Shown in pieces: positions 47,497-57,098 of a stretch of 64,000 nt of DNA. How positions within the stretch are numbered: position 1 is the stretch's first letter; every line of letters starts with the position of its first letter. Position numbers and translations under genes: made by a program. Source of the stretch: Flavobacteriaceae bacterium D16 (lineage in GTDB: Bacteria > Bacteroidota > Bacteroidia > Flavobacteriales > Flavobacteriaceae); NCBI GenBank assembly GCA_021295155.1, contig JAJTJC010000036.1:1326807-1390806 (forward strand). The letters run 5' to 3'. Under the pieces are notes generated by a model. That model was given only the letters and a program-made list of their open reading frames with translations, had not been told where the DNA came from and did not search any database.

Positions 47497-48774
47497 ATGA
47501 GTGACAAGAAACTGACATTAAAAAAGAGGCTGCATATACTCAAACACAGATATAGAGGAAAGAAGATGGCCCCTGCCTTCAACGCCTTCCACACTTTTCT
47601 GTTTACACCCAATGAAACAACACATTCTGGTTCCCACGTGCGTGCGGTAGACGACCTGAAAAGGACAATGAACACCGTGATCATGGCTTTGATACCGGTG
47701 TTGTTGTTTTCATTTTTCAATACGGGATACCAGCACTACGCAGCAATAGATGCGGCTAGCGGTACTCCAAGGGAATTGATGCTTTTTGAAAACTTTTTAA
47801 CCTGGGAGAATTTCTGGCTAGGTTTTACCAAGGTGCTTCCGCTGGTAATTGTTTCCTACGGAATAGGCCTTTTAGTTGAGTTCATCTTTGCTGTCATAAA
47901 GGGACACGAAGTAGAAGAAGGCTATCTGGTAACCGGAATGCTCGTACCGCTAATTGTCCCAGTAGATACGCCGCTATGGATGTTAGCTGTATCTGTAGTG
48001 TTTGGTGTGGTTATAGGTAAGGAAGTATTTGGAGGAACGGGTATGAATATTTTGAACCCTGCCCTGACCATTCGGGCTTTCCTTTTCTTTGCTTATCCGA
48101 CCTGGATGAGTGGTGATAAGGTTTGGGTACATGGTGCCGTGGAACGAGCCGGAACGGCAGATGCCATTTCCGGGGAGACCGTCCTGGGTTATCTGGCGCA
48201 AAATAATACCAGTGAGTTTACCTATTCTGTATCTGATATGTTCTTCGGATTCATTCCGGGATCGGTTGGAGAAACTTCAGCATTTCTGATTCTGTTAGGT
48301 GGCCTATTCCTTGTTTTCAGCAAAATAGCCAGTTGGCGAATCATGCTCAGTGCAGTGATAGGATCGCTGGTTATGGGTTTGATCTTTAATGGAGTCGTGG
48401 AAGCTGGATGGATTACTGAGACCAGCACATTTTACGGTTTAATGAGTTTTGATTTCTGGAAGCACCTGATAGTAGGCGGACTGGCATTTGGCATTGTTTA
48501 TATGGCAACAGATCCGGTTACAGGTTCCCAGACTAATAGGGGTAAATGGATTTATGGCTTCCTGATTGGATTTATATCCGTAATGATACGGGTTTTCAAT
48601 CCAGCCTATCCGGAAGGTGTATTCCTGGCTATCCTTCTTATGAATGTGTTTGCCCCAACTATTGATCATTATGTAATTCGCGGGAATGTTAAAAGGCGCA
48701 TGAAGCGACTTAAAAAGGCAGTATTGCCTGTAGCAACACAGGAAGAAGAAAACCTTAAAGTAGAAACGGTTTAA
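47497..48774 (+). CDS. nqrB: Na+-NQR subunit B
   Basis: A polytopic membrane subunit of 425 residues carrying a covalently bound FMN and riboflavin, and part of the Na+ path. FFNTGYQHYAAIDAASG, EEGYLVTGMLVPLIVPVDTPLW, GGTGMNILNPALTIRAFLFF and ATDPVTGSQTNRGKWIYG are family landmarks. The expected flavinylation site reads DAISGETVL with T228, where other species have Ser-Gly-Ala-Thr. The enzyme ApbE encoded downstream would attach the FMN. It lies 2 nt before nqrC. Confidence 0.96.
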   Translation: MSDKKLTLKKRLHILKHRYRGKKMAPAFNAFHTFLFTPNETTHSGSHVRAVDDLKRTMNTVIMALIPVLLFSFFNTGYQHYAAIDAASGTPRELMLFENFLTWENFWLGFTKVLPLVIVSYGIGLLVEFIFAVIKGHEVEEGYLVTGMLVPLIVPVDTPLWMLAVSVVFGVVIGKEVFGGTGMNILNPALTIRAFLFFAYPTWMSGDKVWVHGAVERAGTADAISGETVLGYLAQNNTSEFTYSVSDMFFGFIPGSVGETSAFLILLGGLFLVFSKIASWRIMLSAVIGSLVMGLIFNGVVEAGWITETSTFYGLMSFDFWKHLIVGGLAFGIVYMATDPVTGSQTNRGKWIYGFLIGFISVMIRVFNPAYPEGVFLAILLMNVFAPTIDHYVIRGNVKRRMKRLKKAVLPVATQEEENLKVETV

Positions 48775-48776
48775 CT

Positions 48777-49526
48777 ATGGCGATCAATACAGAAAAAAAT
48801 GTATACACGGTGCTCTTTGCCGTGGTAATGGTAATTATTGTCGGTTCTGTTCTGGCATTCCTTGCCTCAGCCCTTAGCGGAAAGATCAAGGAGAATGAGC
48901 GCTTTGAAAAGCAACAGAATATTCTTTATGCCATGGGCGTCCACGAAAATGAGGGCGAAGGGAGTGTAAATTTTATACCCACGGATCGGGTAGAAGATGA
49001 ATTTTCTAAATTCATCACCCAGCAATTGGTAATCAATGGGGGGGGGATCTCAGAAGACAATGAGGCTTTCCTGATCGACCTCAAGAAAGAAATGGCTGCC
49101 GCCAAGAATGGAGCTAAGCCAAGACTTCCCGTGTTTATAGGTGAAAAAGAAGGAAAAAAATTCTATATCCTGCCTATGTATGGTAAAGGATTATGGGATG
49201 CTATCTGGGGATTCATTTCCCTCAATGAAGATATGGTTGTACAAGGGGTTTATTTTGACCATAAAGCGGAGACCCCGGGTCTGGGAGCCAACATCAAGAT
49301 GCGTTATTTCATGGACGATTTTATCGGGGAGTCTATCCTCGATGGTGAGCGTTATGCTGGAATAGCAGTGGCAAAGGGTAATAACGACCCAGTTAACCAG
49401 ATCAAGGATGATAATGAGGTAGACGCACTTGCCGGGGCAACTATTACCGGTAATGGCGTTTCGGCTATGATCCGTGAAAGTGTAAACCTGTACAGGAATT
49501 ATTTGGAAACCATAAGAAAGCAATAA
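48777..49526 (+). CDS. nqrC: Na+-NQR subunit C
   Basis: A 249-residue subunit with one N-terminal membrane helix (residues ~10-32) and a periplasmic FMN-binding domain. The flavinylation motif DALAGATITGNG lies near the C-terminus, with T222 as the attachment threonine. Upstream are KAETPGLGANIKM and DDNEV. The presence of ApbE four genes later matches the need for covalent FMN. It starts 2 nt after nqrB, 3 nt before nqrD. Confidence 0.95.
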   Translation: MAINTEKNVYTVLFAVVMVIIVGSVLAFLASALSGKIKENERFEKQQNILYAMGVHENEGEGSVNFIPTDRVEDEFSKFITQQLVINGGGISEDNEAFLIDLKKEMAAAKNGAKPRLPVFIGEKEGKKFYILPMYGKGLWDAIWGFISLNEDMVVQGVYFDHKAETPGLGANIKMRYFMDDFIGESILDGERYAGIAVAKGNNDPVNQIKDDNEVDALAGATITGNGVSAMIRESVNLYRNYLETIRKQ

Positions 49527-49529
49527 ACT

Positions 49530-50177
49530 ATGGCTTTACTATCTAAAAAAGATGCAAACCTGATTATAGATCCGCTGGCGGACAATAACCCGATTACCAT
49601 TCAGGTACTGGGTATCTGTTCCGCATTGGCAATTACAGCTGAGCTCAAGGCCTCCCTGGTTATGGCGCTTTCTGTAATATTTGTATTGGGAGTGGGTAAT
49701 GTGGTAATTTCACTAATCCGGAATATCATCCCTTCCAAGATTCGGATCATCGTACAGCTGATTGTAGTGGCTACCCTGGTTATTGTAGTTGATCAGGTAC
49801 TGAAGGCATTTGCCTATGAATTAAGCAAAACTCTTGCGGTGTTTGTAGGTCTGATCATTACAAACTGTATTATCATGGGACGTTTTGAGGCTTTTGCTCT
49901 GGGTAATGGCCCATGGAAGTCATTCCTTGACGGGATTGGAAATGCCCTGGGATATGGGGTTATCCTGATCATTGTAGGTTTCTTCAGGGAACTGCTCGGT
50001 TCAGGAACCTTATTTGGGATTAAAGTTTTGGGTGATCCCATTGCCAAGACAGGAGTTTACGCCTTTGGCTACGAGAACAATGGTTTTATGATTATCCCGC
50101 CTGCTGCTTTGATTGTAGTAGGAATTATTATCTGGGTGCAAAGAAGTCGCAACCGGGCCCTGATTGAAGAAAATTAA
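49530..50177 (+). CDS. nqrD: Na+-NQR subunit D
   Basis: A 215-residue membrane subunit with six helices. NPITIQVLGICSALAIT, VDQVLKAFAYELSKTLAVFVGLIITNCIIMGR and GFFRELLGSGTLFG are characteristic. Together with NqrE it forms an antiparallel pair around a membrane-embedded [2Fe-2S] cluster; the conserved cysteine of the GICSAL motif is present. It is 21 nt upstream of nqrE. Confidence 0.95.
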   Translation: MALLSKKDANLIIDPLADNNPITIQVLGICSALAITAELKASLVMALSVIFVLGVGNVVISLIRNIIPSKIRIIVQLIVVATLVIVVDQVLKAFAYELSKTLAVFVGLIITNCIIMGRFEAFALGNGPWKSFLDGIGNALGYGVILIIVGFFRELLGSGTLFGIKVLGDPIAKTGVYAFGYENNGFMIIPPAALIVVGIIIWVQRSRNRALIEEN

Positions 50178-50198
50178 GAATAGTTAATACAACAAACT

Positions 50199-50948
50199 AT
50201 GTTAGAACATATTGAACTTTTTTTTAAGTCCATCTTCATAGACAACATGGTATTTGCCGTGTTTCTTGGGATGTGTTCTTATCTCGCCGTCTCGAAAAAA
50301 GTAGCTACAGCTGTAGGTTTGGGAGCGGCAGTAATATTTGTACTCGCGGTTACAGTTCCGCTTAACTGGTTGTTAGATCAGTACCTCCTGCAGGAAGGTG
50401 CTTTAAGCTGGTTAGGGCCAGAATATGCAGATTACAATCTTAGTTTTCTGTCTTTTATCCTGTTTATCGCTACCATTGCAACCATGGTTCAGTTGGTGGA
50501 AATAGTTGTGGAGAAGTTCTCTCCCGCCCTGTATAACTCACTAGGTATTTTCCTTCCCCTGATCGCTGTAAACTGTGCCATCCTGGGTGGATCGCTATTC
50601 ATGCAGGCAAGGGAAATCCCTTCCCTGGGGCTGGCTTTAAATTATGGGGTTAGTTCCGGTATAGGATGGTTCCTCGCAATTCTTGCTATTGCCGCTATTC
50701 GGGAAAAAATACGGTACTCCAACGTACCTCCTCCTTTGAGAGGTCTTGGAATTACCTTTATTATTACAGGTCTTATGGGTATTGGCTTCCAGAGTTTTGG
50801 GGGAATGCTCACAGGTGGAGATGAGAGTGTTGCTCCTGTTGAGGAAACAGCAGTAGAACTCAAGATAAAAGAAGTAAAGAAAGAAGATAAGGAGGAAATA
50901 GACGAACAGTCTATAACTTATAACGAGGTCAATTTAGTACAAGAATGA
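50199..50948 (+). CDS. nqrE: Na+-NQR subunit E
   Basis: A 249-residue membrane subunit, homologous to NqrD in inverted topology. [36 protein letters not shown] and [19 protein letters not shown] are family signatures, and the cluster cysteines in GMCS and NCAI are present. The C-terminal ~45 residues are a charged Lys/Glu-rich extension beyond the usual end of the family ([19 protein letters not shown]), with no known role. It overlaps nqrF by 4 nt. Confidence 0.95.
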   Translation: MLEHIELFFKSIFIDNMVFAVFLGMCSYLAVSKKVATAVGLGAAVIFVLAVTVPLNWLLDQYLLQEGALSWLGPEYADYNLSFLSFILFIATIATMVQLVEIVVEKFSPALYNSLGIFLPLIAVNCAILGGSLFMQAREIPSLGLALNYGVSSGIGWFLAILAIAAIREKIRYSNVPPPLRGLGITFIITGLMGIGFQSFGGMLTGGDESVAPVEETAVELKIKEVKKEDKEEIDEQSITYNEVNLVQE

Positions 50949-52252
50949 TATTAGCAGCAACTACATTAGGAACCATTGTTATTACGGTAGTAGCCTTTTT
51001 AATTTTGCTATTACTTTTAATGGCTTTATTGCTCTTTACCAAGGAAAAATTATCCCCTTCAGGTCCGGTTACCATCACGATCAACGGTGAGAAGGAAATT
51101 GAGGTTGCTTCAGGAAGCTCCCTGTTGTCGACTTTGGGAAATCAGAAAATATTCCTGCCCTCTGCCTGTGGTGGTGGGGGTACCTGCATTCAATGTGAAT
51201 GTCACGTTCTTGCTGGTGGAGGAGAGGCCCTGCCTACAGAAACACCTCATTTCTCAAAACGAGAATTGAATGAAGGGGCACGGTTAGCTTGTCAGGTTAA
51301 GGTAAAACAGAACATGGATATTACCATACCCGAAGAGGTGTTTGGTATTAAAAAATGGGAAGGTACTGTAGTTAGAAACTACAATGTAGCTTCTTTCATC
51401 AAGGAATTTGTTGTTGAAATTCCTGAGGATATGAACTACAAAGCTGGTGGGTATATCCAGATAGAAATTCCTGCCTGTGAGGTGAAATACGAAAACTTTG
51501 ATATTACGGCTCACCCTGAAGAGCATGATTCTCCTGATAAGTTTCAGGCGGAATGGGATAAATTCAATCTCTGGCCACTGGTAATGAAAAATACAGAGGT
51601 TGTAGAGCGGGCTTATTCTATGGCTTCTTTCCCGGCAGAAGGCAGGGAGATCATGTTGAATGTGCGTATTGCTACACCGCCATGGGACCGTTCTAAGAAT
51701 GGTTGGATGGATGTAAACCCAGGGGTGGCATCATCGTATATCTTTGACAGGAAACCGGGTGATAAGGTAACCATATCAGGACCCTACGGGGAGTTCTTTA
51801 TCAATGAGTCAGAATCAGAAATGCTTTATGTTGGAGGAGGTGCCGGAATGGCTCCTATGCGTTCTCACCTGTATCACTTGTTTAAAACCCTCAAGACCAA
51901 CCGAAAAGTAACCTACTGGTACGGTGGTAGGTCCAAAAGAGAGTTATTTTATATTGATCATTTCCGACAGTTGGAAAAGGAGTTTCCAAACTTTAAGTTC
52001 TATATGGCCTTGTCTGAACCGCTTGAGGAAGACGACTGGAAGGTTAAGGAAAACCTGGATGCGCCAGGTGATGGCTTTGTTGGATTTATCCACAACTGTG
52101 TCATTGACCATTACTTAAATCATCATGAATCCCCTGAGGATATAGAGCTCTATTTTTGTGGACCACCGCTCATGAACAAGGCGGTTCAAAAAATGGGAGA
52201 AGATTTTGGTATCCCGGATGAACATATTCGATTTGACGATTTCGGAGGCTAA
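50945..52252 (+). CDS. nqrF: Na+-NQR subunit F, NADH-oxidising
   Basis: The electron-input subunit, 435 residues. One N-terminal helix (residues ~10-31) is followed by a [2Fe-2S] ferredoxin domain with C75, C81, C84 and C116, then a FAD domain with [10 protein letters not shown] and an NADH domain with [17 protein letters not shown]. It ends with HIRFDDFGG. It takes electrons from NADH and passes them through the pump. It overlaps nqrE by 4 nt and is followed by a terminator. Confidence 0.97.
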   Translation: MILAATTLGTIVITVVAFLILLLLLMALLLFTKEKLSPSGPVTITINGEKEIEVASGSSLLSTLGNQKIFLPSACGGGGTCIQCECHVLAGGGEALPTETPHFSKRELNEGARLACQVKVKQNMDITIPEEVFGIKKWEGTVVRNYNVASFIKEFVVEIPEDMNYKAGGYIQIEIPACEVKYENFDITAHPEEHDSPDKFQAEWDKFNLWPLVMKNTEVVERAYSMASFPAEGREIMLNVRIATPPWDRSKNGWMDVNPGVASSYIFDRKPGDKVTISGPYGEFFINESESEMLYVGGGAGMAPMRSHLYHLFKTLKTNRKVTYWYGGRSKRELFYIDHFRQLEKEFPNFKFYMALSEPLEEDDWKVKENLDAPGDGFVGFIHNCVIDHYLNHHESPEDIELYFCGPPLMNKAVQKMGEDFGIPDEHIRFDDFGG

Positions 52253-52285
52253 TAGTTCGTCAATGGAATTATAAAAGAATCAAGG

Positions 52286-52316
52286 AAAACCGATATGAAA
52301 CATATCGGTTTTTTTA
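52286..52316 (+). terminator. Terminator after nqrF
   Basis: AAAACCGATATG, loop AAA, CATATCGGTTTT and further T residues. A perfect 12-bp stem that ends most nqr transcription before the companion gene. Confidence 0.88.
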
Positions 52317-52326
52317 TCAAAAGGCT

Positions 52327-52686
52327 ATGAAGGAGTTAACGGATCAGGAACTGCATAACCTGGCCATGAATATCGTTGGTAAGGAACTGGAAGCCCAGGG
52401 TTATGAGTTTATGGGTGTAAACAGTAAACCCAAAAAGAATCCGCAATTTGTTTGTCTTAAGGAAAAGAAACTTCATTTTATAGTGGTCCGCAATGTTCCA
52501 TTTCCCGAAGATCCCCGCACCTATGACGAGGCTTTGCTCAACAAGGTAAAAGAGCATGCACTCAAATTTGAGGCGCGTACTTTTTATGCGGGTGTTGGCT
52601 TGGCCAATGCAGAAGATCGTACGTTGCCAGTCTACCTGAATGAAGCCTATATTGTAGATTATCATGGACTTATCGAGATCAATTAG
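52327..52686 (+). CDS. Small soluble protein of unknown function between nqrF and apbE
   Basis: A 119-residue protein, starting MKELTDQELHNLAMNIVG and containing LHFIVVRNVPFPEDPRTYDEA and ARTFYAGVGLANAEDR. I do not know a function. Proteins like it are often placed next to nqrF and sometimes carry an NQR-subunit-F name by proximity, but no Fe-S, FAD or NAD motif is visible. It overlaps apbE by 23 nt, so the two are translationally coupled, and a role with ApbE or NQR is inferred from context only. Confidence 0.8.
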   Translation: MKELTDQELHNLAMNIVGKELEAQGYEFMGVNSKPKKNPQFVCLKEKKLHFIVVRNVPFPEDPRTYDEALLNKVKEHALKFEARTFYAGVGLANAEDRTLPVYLNEAYIVDYHGLIEIN

Positions 52687-53692
52687 AATCGTATTAGTTG
52701 CAATATTAGTGCTTGCTATTGCGGCCTGTACTCCGGATAAAGGTTCCTGGGAACGCAACTTTAACTATGGGGGTGCATTGGGCACCTCATACAGTATCAC
52801 CTATTTAGCTCCAGAGGAATTGAATTATCAGGAAGAAATAGATTCTGTATTTCAGGTGGTAAATCAGTCCATGAGCACCTATTGGCCGGATTCTGATATC
52901 TCCCGGATCAATCGGGGAGATTCCACTGTACTGGTAGATGCTATGTTCCAGGAGGTATTTACACTTTCCAAAGAGGTCTATGAAAAAACACAGGGTTACT
53001 TTGACCCTACAGTAGGGGTTTTGGTAAATGCCTGGGGTTTTGGTCCTGGCTCTGCTATGGCGCTTGACAGCACCAAAGTAGACAGTCTGCTGCAATATGT
53101 TGGTTTTGAAAAGGTCAATCTTACTGCAGATGGACGTGTTACAAAGTTAAATCCGGCTATCAGTTTCGATTTTAACGCTATTGCAAAGGGGTATACCATA
53201 GATCGTTTGGCCTATATGTTAGATGAAAAAGGTATTGACCATTATTTGGTTGAGGTTGGTGGAGAAATAGTGGCCAAAGGTCAGAACATGATTAAAAACA
53301 AGGCCTGGGTACTGGGGATAGATGATCCTCAGATAGAGCAGGGAAGAAGACTCAAAGTAGCACTTGAATTAAGAGACGGGGCACTGGCCTCCTCTGGCAA
53401 CTATCGGAAATTTCGCATAGATAGCATTACTGGAGAGAAGTTTGTACATACGATTGATCCTATCAGTGGATTTACCAAGAATTCCAGGGTTCTAAGTGCC
53501 AGTGTCATTGCCCCAAGTTGTGCAGAAGCTGATGCCTTTGCAACGGCCTTTATGGCGATGGAGCTGGAAGATAGTAAGGCACTTTTAAAAGAAGAGAAGC
53601 AGCTCGAGGCTTATCTGGTTTATCTGGATCAAGATCAGCAAGTTCGGGAATTTGTCACTGAAGGATTCCAGAAGCGAATTATCAAAAACTAA
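52664..53692 (+). CDS. apbE: FAD:protein FMN transferase ApbE (lipoprotein)
   Basis: ApbE attaches FMN to threonine residues of NqrB and NqrC (and RnfG/D). The 342-residue protein has a lipobox with C22 (LAIAAC). Family segments are visible: GTSYSITY near residue 45, MSTYWPDSDISRINRG, FDFNAIAKGYTIDRLAYML, HYLVEVGGEIVAKGQN, and DGALASSGNYRKF. The start lies inside the preceding gene. The presence of this enzyme beside nqrABCDEF fits flavin maturation of the pump. Confidence 0.95.
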   Translation: MDLSRSIRIVLVAILVLAIAACTPDKGSWERNFNYGGALGTSYSITYLAPEELNYQEEIDSVFQVVNQSMSTYWPDSDISRINRGDSTVLVDAMFQEVFTLSKEVYEKTQGYFDPTVGVLVNAWGFGPGSAMALDSTKVDSLLQYVGFEKVNLTADGRVTKLNPAISFDFNAIAKGYTIDRLAYMLDEKGIDHYLVEVGGEIVAKGQNMIKNKAWVLGIDDPQIEQGRRLKVALELRDGALASSGNYRKFRIDSITGEKFVHTIDPISGFTKNSRVLSASVIAPSCAEADAFATAFMAMELEDSKALLKEEKQLEAYLVYLDQDQQVREFVTEGFQKRIIKN

Positions 53693-54456
53693 TTCTTTTT
53701 TACAAAAGGTATTATCTCTCCTTTTGCCAGTCTGTAGTGGTCTACTTCCGATTCTGGTATGTCTGAGGTGTAATCTACTTCTTCTACCTGAAAACCGACC
53801 TCTCGAAGTCGATTGAAATAATCCTTGCCATAGATCCGCACATGGTCGTACTGCCCGAATATTCTAGCCCTTTCCTTTTTGTCGGTAATATTTGGATCTT
53901 CAAAAGTTTCTTTTCTGCTGAGGTCTTGGGGTACCTGGAATACACCCCATCCGCCCGGTTTCATTACCCGAAATAGTTCCTGCATGGCCTTTTTGTCATC
54001 CGGGATATGTTCAAGTACGTGATTGCATAAAATGACGTCAAAAGCATTGTCCTCAAAGGGCAAGTCACATATATCTGCCTTTACCGTCGCCAGAGGTGAG
54101 TTGAGGTCAGTGGTTGTATAGTCTAAATGAGCAAGACCTTTGAAGCGCTTATAAAACGCTTGTTCTGGTGCGAAATGAAGAAGTTTGGCAGGTTCGCTGA
54201 AAAAACGAGTATTGTTTTTCAGGAACAGCCAGAGTAAACGGTGTCTTTCCAGGGAAAGGGTAGACGGAGATAGTACATTTTCACGGGGCTTTTCATAGCC
54301 ATAAGGAAGAAAAGACCTGAAATTTTTACCATCTATCGGATCCGTATAACGCGATCCTTTGAGCCAAAGGGTTAAAAATGGTCTGGCCAGGTAGCTTAAT
54401 TGGATCAAAACAGGCCGGGGAAGCTTGTTAAGGAGATATTTGAAGGCTTTTTTCAA
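53689..54456 (-). CDS. Class I SAM-dependent methyltransferase
   Basis: A 255-residue protein with a Rossmann methyltransferase core. HFAPEQAFYKRFKG and VKADICDLPFEDNAFDVILCNHVLEHI correspond to SAM motifs I-III. A basic N-terminal region (AFKYLLNKLPRPVLIQLSYLARPFL) precedes it, perhaps binding membranes or nucleic acid. The substrate is unknown. It ends the gpmI-map-methyltransferase unit, starting within 4 nt of the map end (overlap), and its stop overlaps the apbE stop by 4 nt. Confidence 0.85.
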   Translation of the reverse strand: MKKAFKYLLNKLPRPVLIQLSYLARPFLTLWLKGSRYTDPIDGKNFRSFLPYGYEKPRENVLSPSTLSLERHRLLWLFLKNNTRFFSEPAKLLHFAPEQAFYKRFKGLAHLDYTTTDLNSPLATVKADICDLPFEDNAFDVILCNHVLEHIPDDKKAMQELFRVMKPGGWGVFQVPQDLSRKETFEDPNITDKKERARIFGQYDHVRIYGKDYFNRLREVGFQVEEVDYTSDIPESEVDHYRLAKGEIIPFVKKN

Positions 54457-55268
54457 TTTGCTGCTATCTGACGAAACTCTTCCTCTTCATCACTTTCAAT
54501 ACCCAGAGCCTCATAGATGTATTGGAAGGTGGACAAAAGTTCAGGTTTGCCGTTCACAATTGCTACATTGTGTTCAAAATGGGCGCTGGGTTGTCCATCT
54601 GCTGTTAATATGGTCCATCCATCCCGCAATTGTCTTATCCTTCGGGTACCCATATTTATCATGGGTTCAATGGCTACTACCATACCCTCAACAAACTTTT
54701 TGCCTCTTCCGCGTTTTCCATAGTTGGGCATTTCGGGGCTTTCGTGTAGTTTCTTTCCCAGCCCGTGTCCTACAAGTTCCCGCACAACACCATAGCCATG
54801 GTTTTCACAGTATTTCTGTATGGCAAAGCCTACATCGCCCACCCGATTTCCTGTCCGGAATTCCCTGATACCGATGTACAGGGATTCCTTGGTAACCCGC
54901 AATAGTTTTTTAGTATCCGGAGCAACTTCACCTACTTCAAAGGTATAGGCATGGTCTCCGTAGAATCCATTCTTGAGCGCGCCACAGTCTACAGAAATAA
55001 TGTCTCCATCCTTCAGGGGGTCTTTCGTGGGGATACCATGGACCACCTGGGCATTGGGACTCATGTTCAATGTGTTAGGAAAGCCATACATTCCTAAAAA
55101 ACCAGGTTCGGCACCATGGTCGCGAATGAATGTCTCAGCCAGTCCATCCAGATACAGGCAATTGACCCCAGGTTTAATTTCAGCGGCCAGCATTCCAAGG
55201 GTCCTGGATACGATCAGGGCACTTTCCCTGATCAATTCTATTTCTTCCGGGGTTTTGGGAATAATCAT
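54453..55268 (-). CDS. map: Methionine aminopeptidase, type I
   Basis: Removes the N-terminal methionine from new proteins, using two metal ions. The 271-residue enzyme carries metal ligands in DIISVDCGALKNGFYGDHAYTF (two aspartates), GHGLGKKLHESPEMPNYG (histidine) and VAIEPMINMG / GWTILTADG (glutamates). It starts MIIPKTPEEIE at 55268, 10 nt after gpmI, rather than at 55286, which would overlap it. Confidence 0.96.
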   Translation of the reverse strand: MIIPKTPEEIELIRESALIVSRTLGMLAAEIKPGVNCLYLDGLAETFIRDHGAEPGFLGMYGFPNTLNMSPNAQVVHGIPTKDPLKDGDIISVDCGALKNGFYGDHAYTFEVGEVAPDTKKLLRVTKESLYIGIREFRTGNRVGDVGFAIQKYCENHGYGVVRELVGHGLGKKLHESPEMPNYGKRGRGKKFVEGMVVAIEPMINMGTRRIRQLRDGWTILTADGQPSAHFEHNVAIVNGKPELLSTFQYIYEALGIESDEEEEFRQIAAN

Positions 55269-55278
55269 AGGTGTTCTT

Positions 55279-56796
55279 TTAAACAAGGGATTCCCGTGTC
55301 ATTGCTTCCGGTTGCCGGACTCCCATCATTTTCAGGATGGTGGGGGCCATATCTCCCAGAACTCCTGGTGTTACAGTTTTTATTTCCGGATCTACCACAA
55401 TTAACGGTACCGGATTCGTAGTATGTGCTGTATTGGGAGATCCATCCGGATTAACCATGGTGTCGCAATTACCATGGTCGGCGATTACCAGGGTTGAATA
55501 GCCGTTTTCTAATCCGGCAGTAATTACTGCCTCCGCACAACTGTCCACTGTTTCAACAGCTTTTATCGCAGCTTCCATCACACCGGTATGTCCTACCATA
55601 TCAGGATTTGCAAAATTGAGGCATACAAAATCTGCTTCACCTTTTTGCAATTCCGGTACAATGGCGTCCCTTACTTCAAAAGCACTCATTTCAGGTTTCA
55701 GATCATAGGTGGCTACTTTCGGGGATGGGCAAAGAATGCGGGATTCGCCCTCGAAGGGAACCTCTCTTCCGCCATTAAAGAAAAAAGTTACATGGGGGTA
55801 TTTTTCTGTCTCCGCAATACGTATCTGTTTTTTGCCCGCCTCTGCGAGAACCTCACCAAGGGTATCCTTAATATTTTCTTTGTCGTAAACTACATGGATA
55901 TCCTGATAAGTGTCGTCATAATTGGTCATGGTCACGTAATACAGCTGAAGTTTTTGCATATCGAACTCCGGATAATCACGCTGGCTAAGGACTTCAGTTA
56001 GTTCCCGACCTCTGTCTGTTCGGAAATTGAAAAAGATAACTACATCTCCTGTTTGAATGGTGCCGTTGGGATTGCCTTCTTCATCGCACAATACAATAGG
56101 ATCGATAAATTCATCGGTAACTCCCTTATCATAGCTTTGTTGCATGGCATCACCCACATGGGTGTTTTTTGAACCTATACCGCGAACCACCAGGTCATAA
56201 GCCTTTTTTACACGTTCCCAACGCTTATCCCGGTCCATAGCGTAGTATCTGCCAATTACAGTTGCGAGTTTAGCATGGGTGTTATCACAGAACTGTACAA
56301 GGTCTTCCAGGAATCCTTTGCCGCTTTTGGGGTCTACATCACGGCCATCTGTAAAAGCATGGACGTACACCTTTTCCAGACCGTAAGATTCGCTTGCACT
56401 GATAAGTCCTTTAAGGTGTTTGATATGGCTATGCACTCCACCATCACTAACCAGTCCGAGGTAATGAACTGCTTTATTTTCATTTCGGGCATAGTTAAAG
56501 GCATCTACTAATGCCTTTTCCTCTTTTAGGCTGTCCTCACTTACAGCCAGGTTGATTTTCGCAAGGTCTTGATAGACAATTCGTCCAGCACCCAGATTCA
56601 TATGACCTACTTCACTATTTCCCATCTGTCCTTCAGGCAGACCAACATTCATTCCATCGGTAAGTAAGGTGGTATGGGGATACTTTTGATACAGGCTGTC
56701 TACAAAAGGAGTATTGGCATGCTCAATAGCGCTCACATCCGGGTCGGGAGACATGCCCCATCCATCGAGAATCATTAGAATTACTTTCTTATTCAT
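55279..56796 (-). CDS. gpmI: 2,3-bisphosphoglycerate-independent phosphoglycerate mutase
   Basis: A Mn2+-dependent glycolytic enzyme interconverting 3- and 2-phosphoglycerate, 505 residues. The alkaline-phosphatase-like core has D11 in LDGWGMS and the catalytic serine S61 in GQMGNSEVGHMNLGAGR. Metal ligands are in VIADHGNCD and NFANPDMVGHTG. A clear TATTTTTG promoter box lies 30 nt upstream, and map and a methyltransferase follow in the same operon. Confidence 0.96.
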   Translation of the reverse strand: MNKKVILMILDGWGMSPDPDVSAIEHANTPFVDSLYQKYPHTTLLTDGMNVGLPEGQMGNSEVGHMNLGAGRIVYQDLAKINLAVSEDSLKEEKALVDAFNYARNENKAVHYLGLVSDGGVHSHIKHLKGLISASESYGLEKVYVHAFTDGRDVDPKSGKGFLEDLVQFCDNTHAKLATVIGRYYAMDRDKRWERVKKAYDLVVRGIGSKNTHVGDAMQQSYDKGVTDEFIDPIVLCDEEGNPNGTIQTGDVVIFFNFRTDRGRELTEVLSQRDYPEFDMQKLQLYYVTMTNYDDTYQDIHVVYDKENIKDTLGEVLAEAGKKQIRIAETEKYPHVTFFFNGGREVPFEGESRILCPSPKVATYDLKPEMSAFEVRDAIVPELQKGEADFVCLNFANPDMVGHTGVMEAAIKAVETVDSCAEAVITAGLENGYSTLVIADHGNCDTMVNPDGSPNTAHTTNPVPLIVVDPEIKTVTPGVLGDMAPTILKMMGVRQPEAMTRESLV

Positions 56797-56825
56797 AACT
56801 ATTTGAATACTGGTTGCTAAACACG

Positions 56826-56833
56826 CAAAAATA
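56826..56833 (-). promoter_or_regulatory. Promoter -7 box for gpmI operon
   Basis: Minus-strand TATTTTTG, a perfect TAnnTTTG, 29 nt before the gpmI ATG. Confidence 0.6.
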
Positions 56834-57008
56834 GTATGAAATGAGCTGGATTGCCAGCTTTATACGAAGCTTTTTTAAAGAGGAGAGGAAAAGGATAAAA
56901 GTGAAGTCTGGGGCCTTTTAGGACTGAATTGTCTGTTAAACTTTTGTTAGGGTACGGCAAAAACTGAAACACCTGGACAAAAAACACGTCTCTTAGTTAA
57001 AACGAAAG

Positions 57009-57030
57009 GTTTATTCATCAATCAAAAAAC
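57009..57030. repeat. 22-nt exact repeat, copy 2
   Basis: Identical to 24386-24407. Its A run forms the T run (minus strand) of the adjoining terminator. Confidence 0.8.
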
Positions 57031-57056
57031 CCTGACTATCATTCGATGTCAGGGTT
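57024..57056 (-). terminator. Terminator of the 55-residue membrane protein gene
   Basis: AACCCTGAC (57028-57036) pairs with GTCAGGGTT (57048-57056); on the minus strand it is followed by six T. It lies 43 nt beyond the stop of the small gene. The ~190 nt from here to the gpmI promoter (56834-57008) show nothing supportable. Confidence 0.85.
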
Positions 57057-57098
57057 ACCTTTTTAAAGTGGTTTATAATGTTCTCGTAAAAGGGTTTT

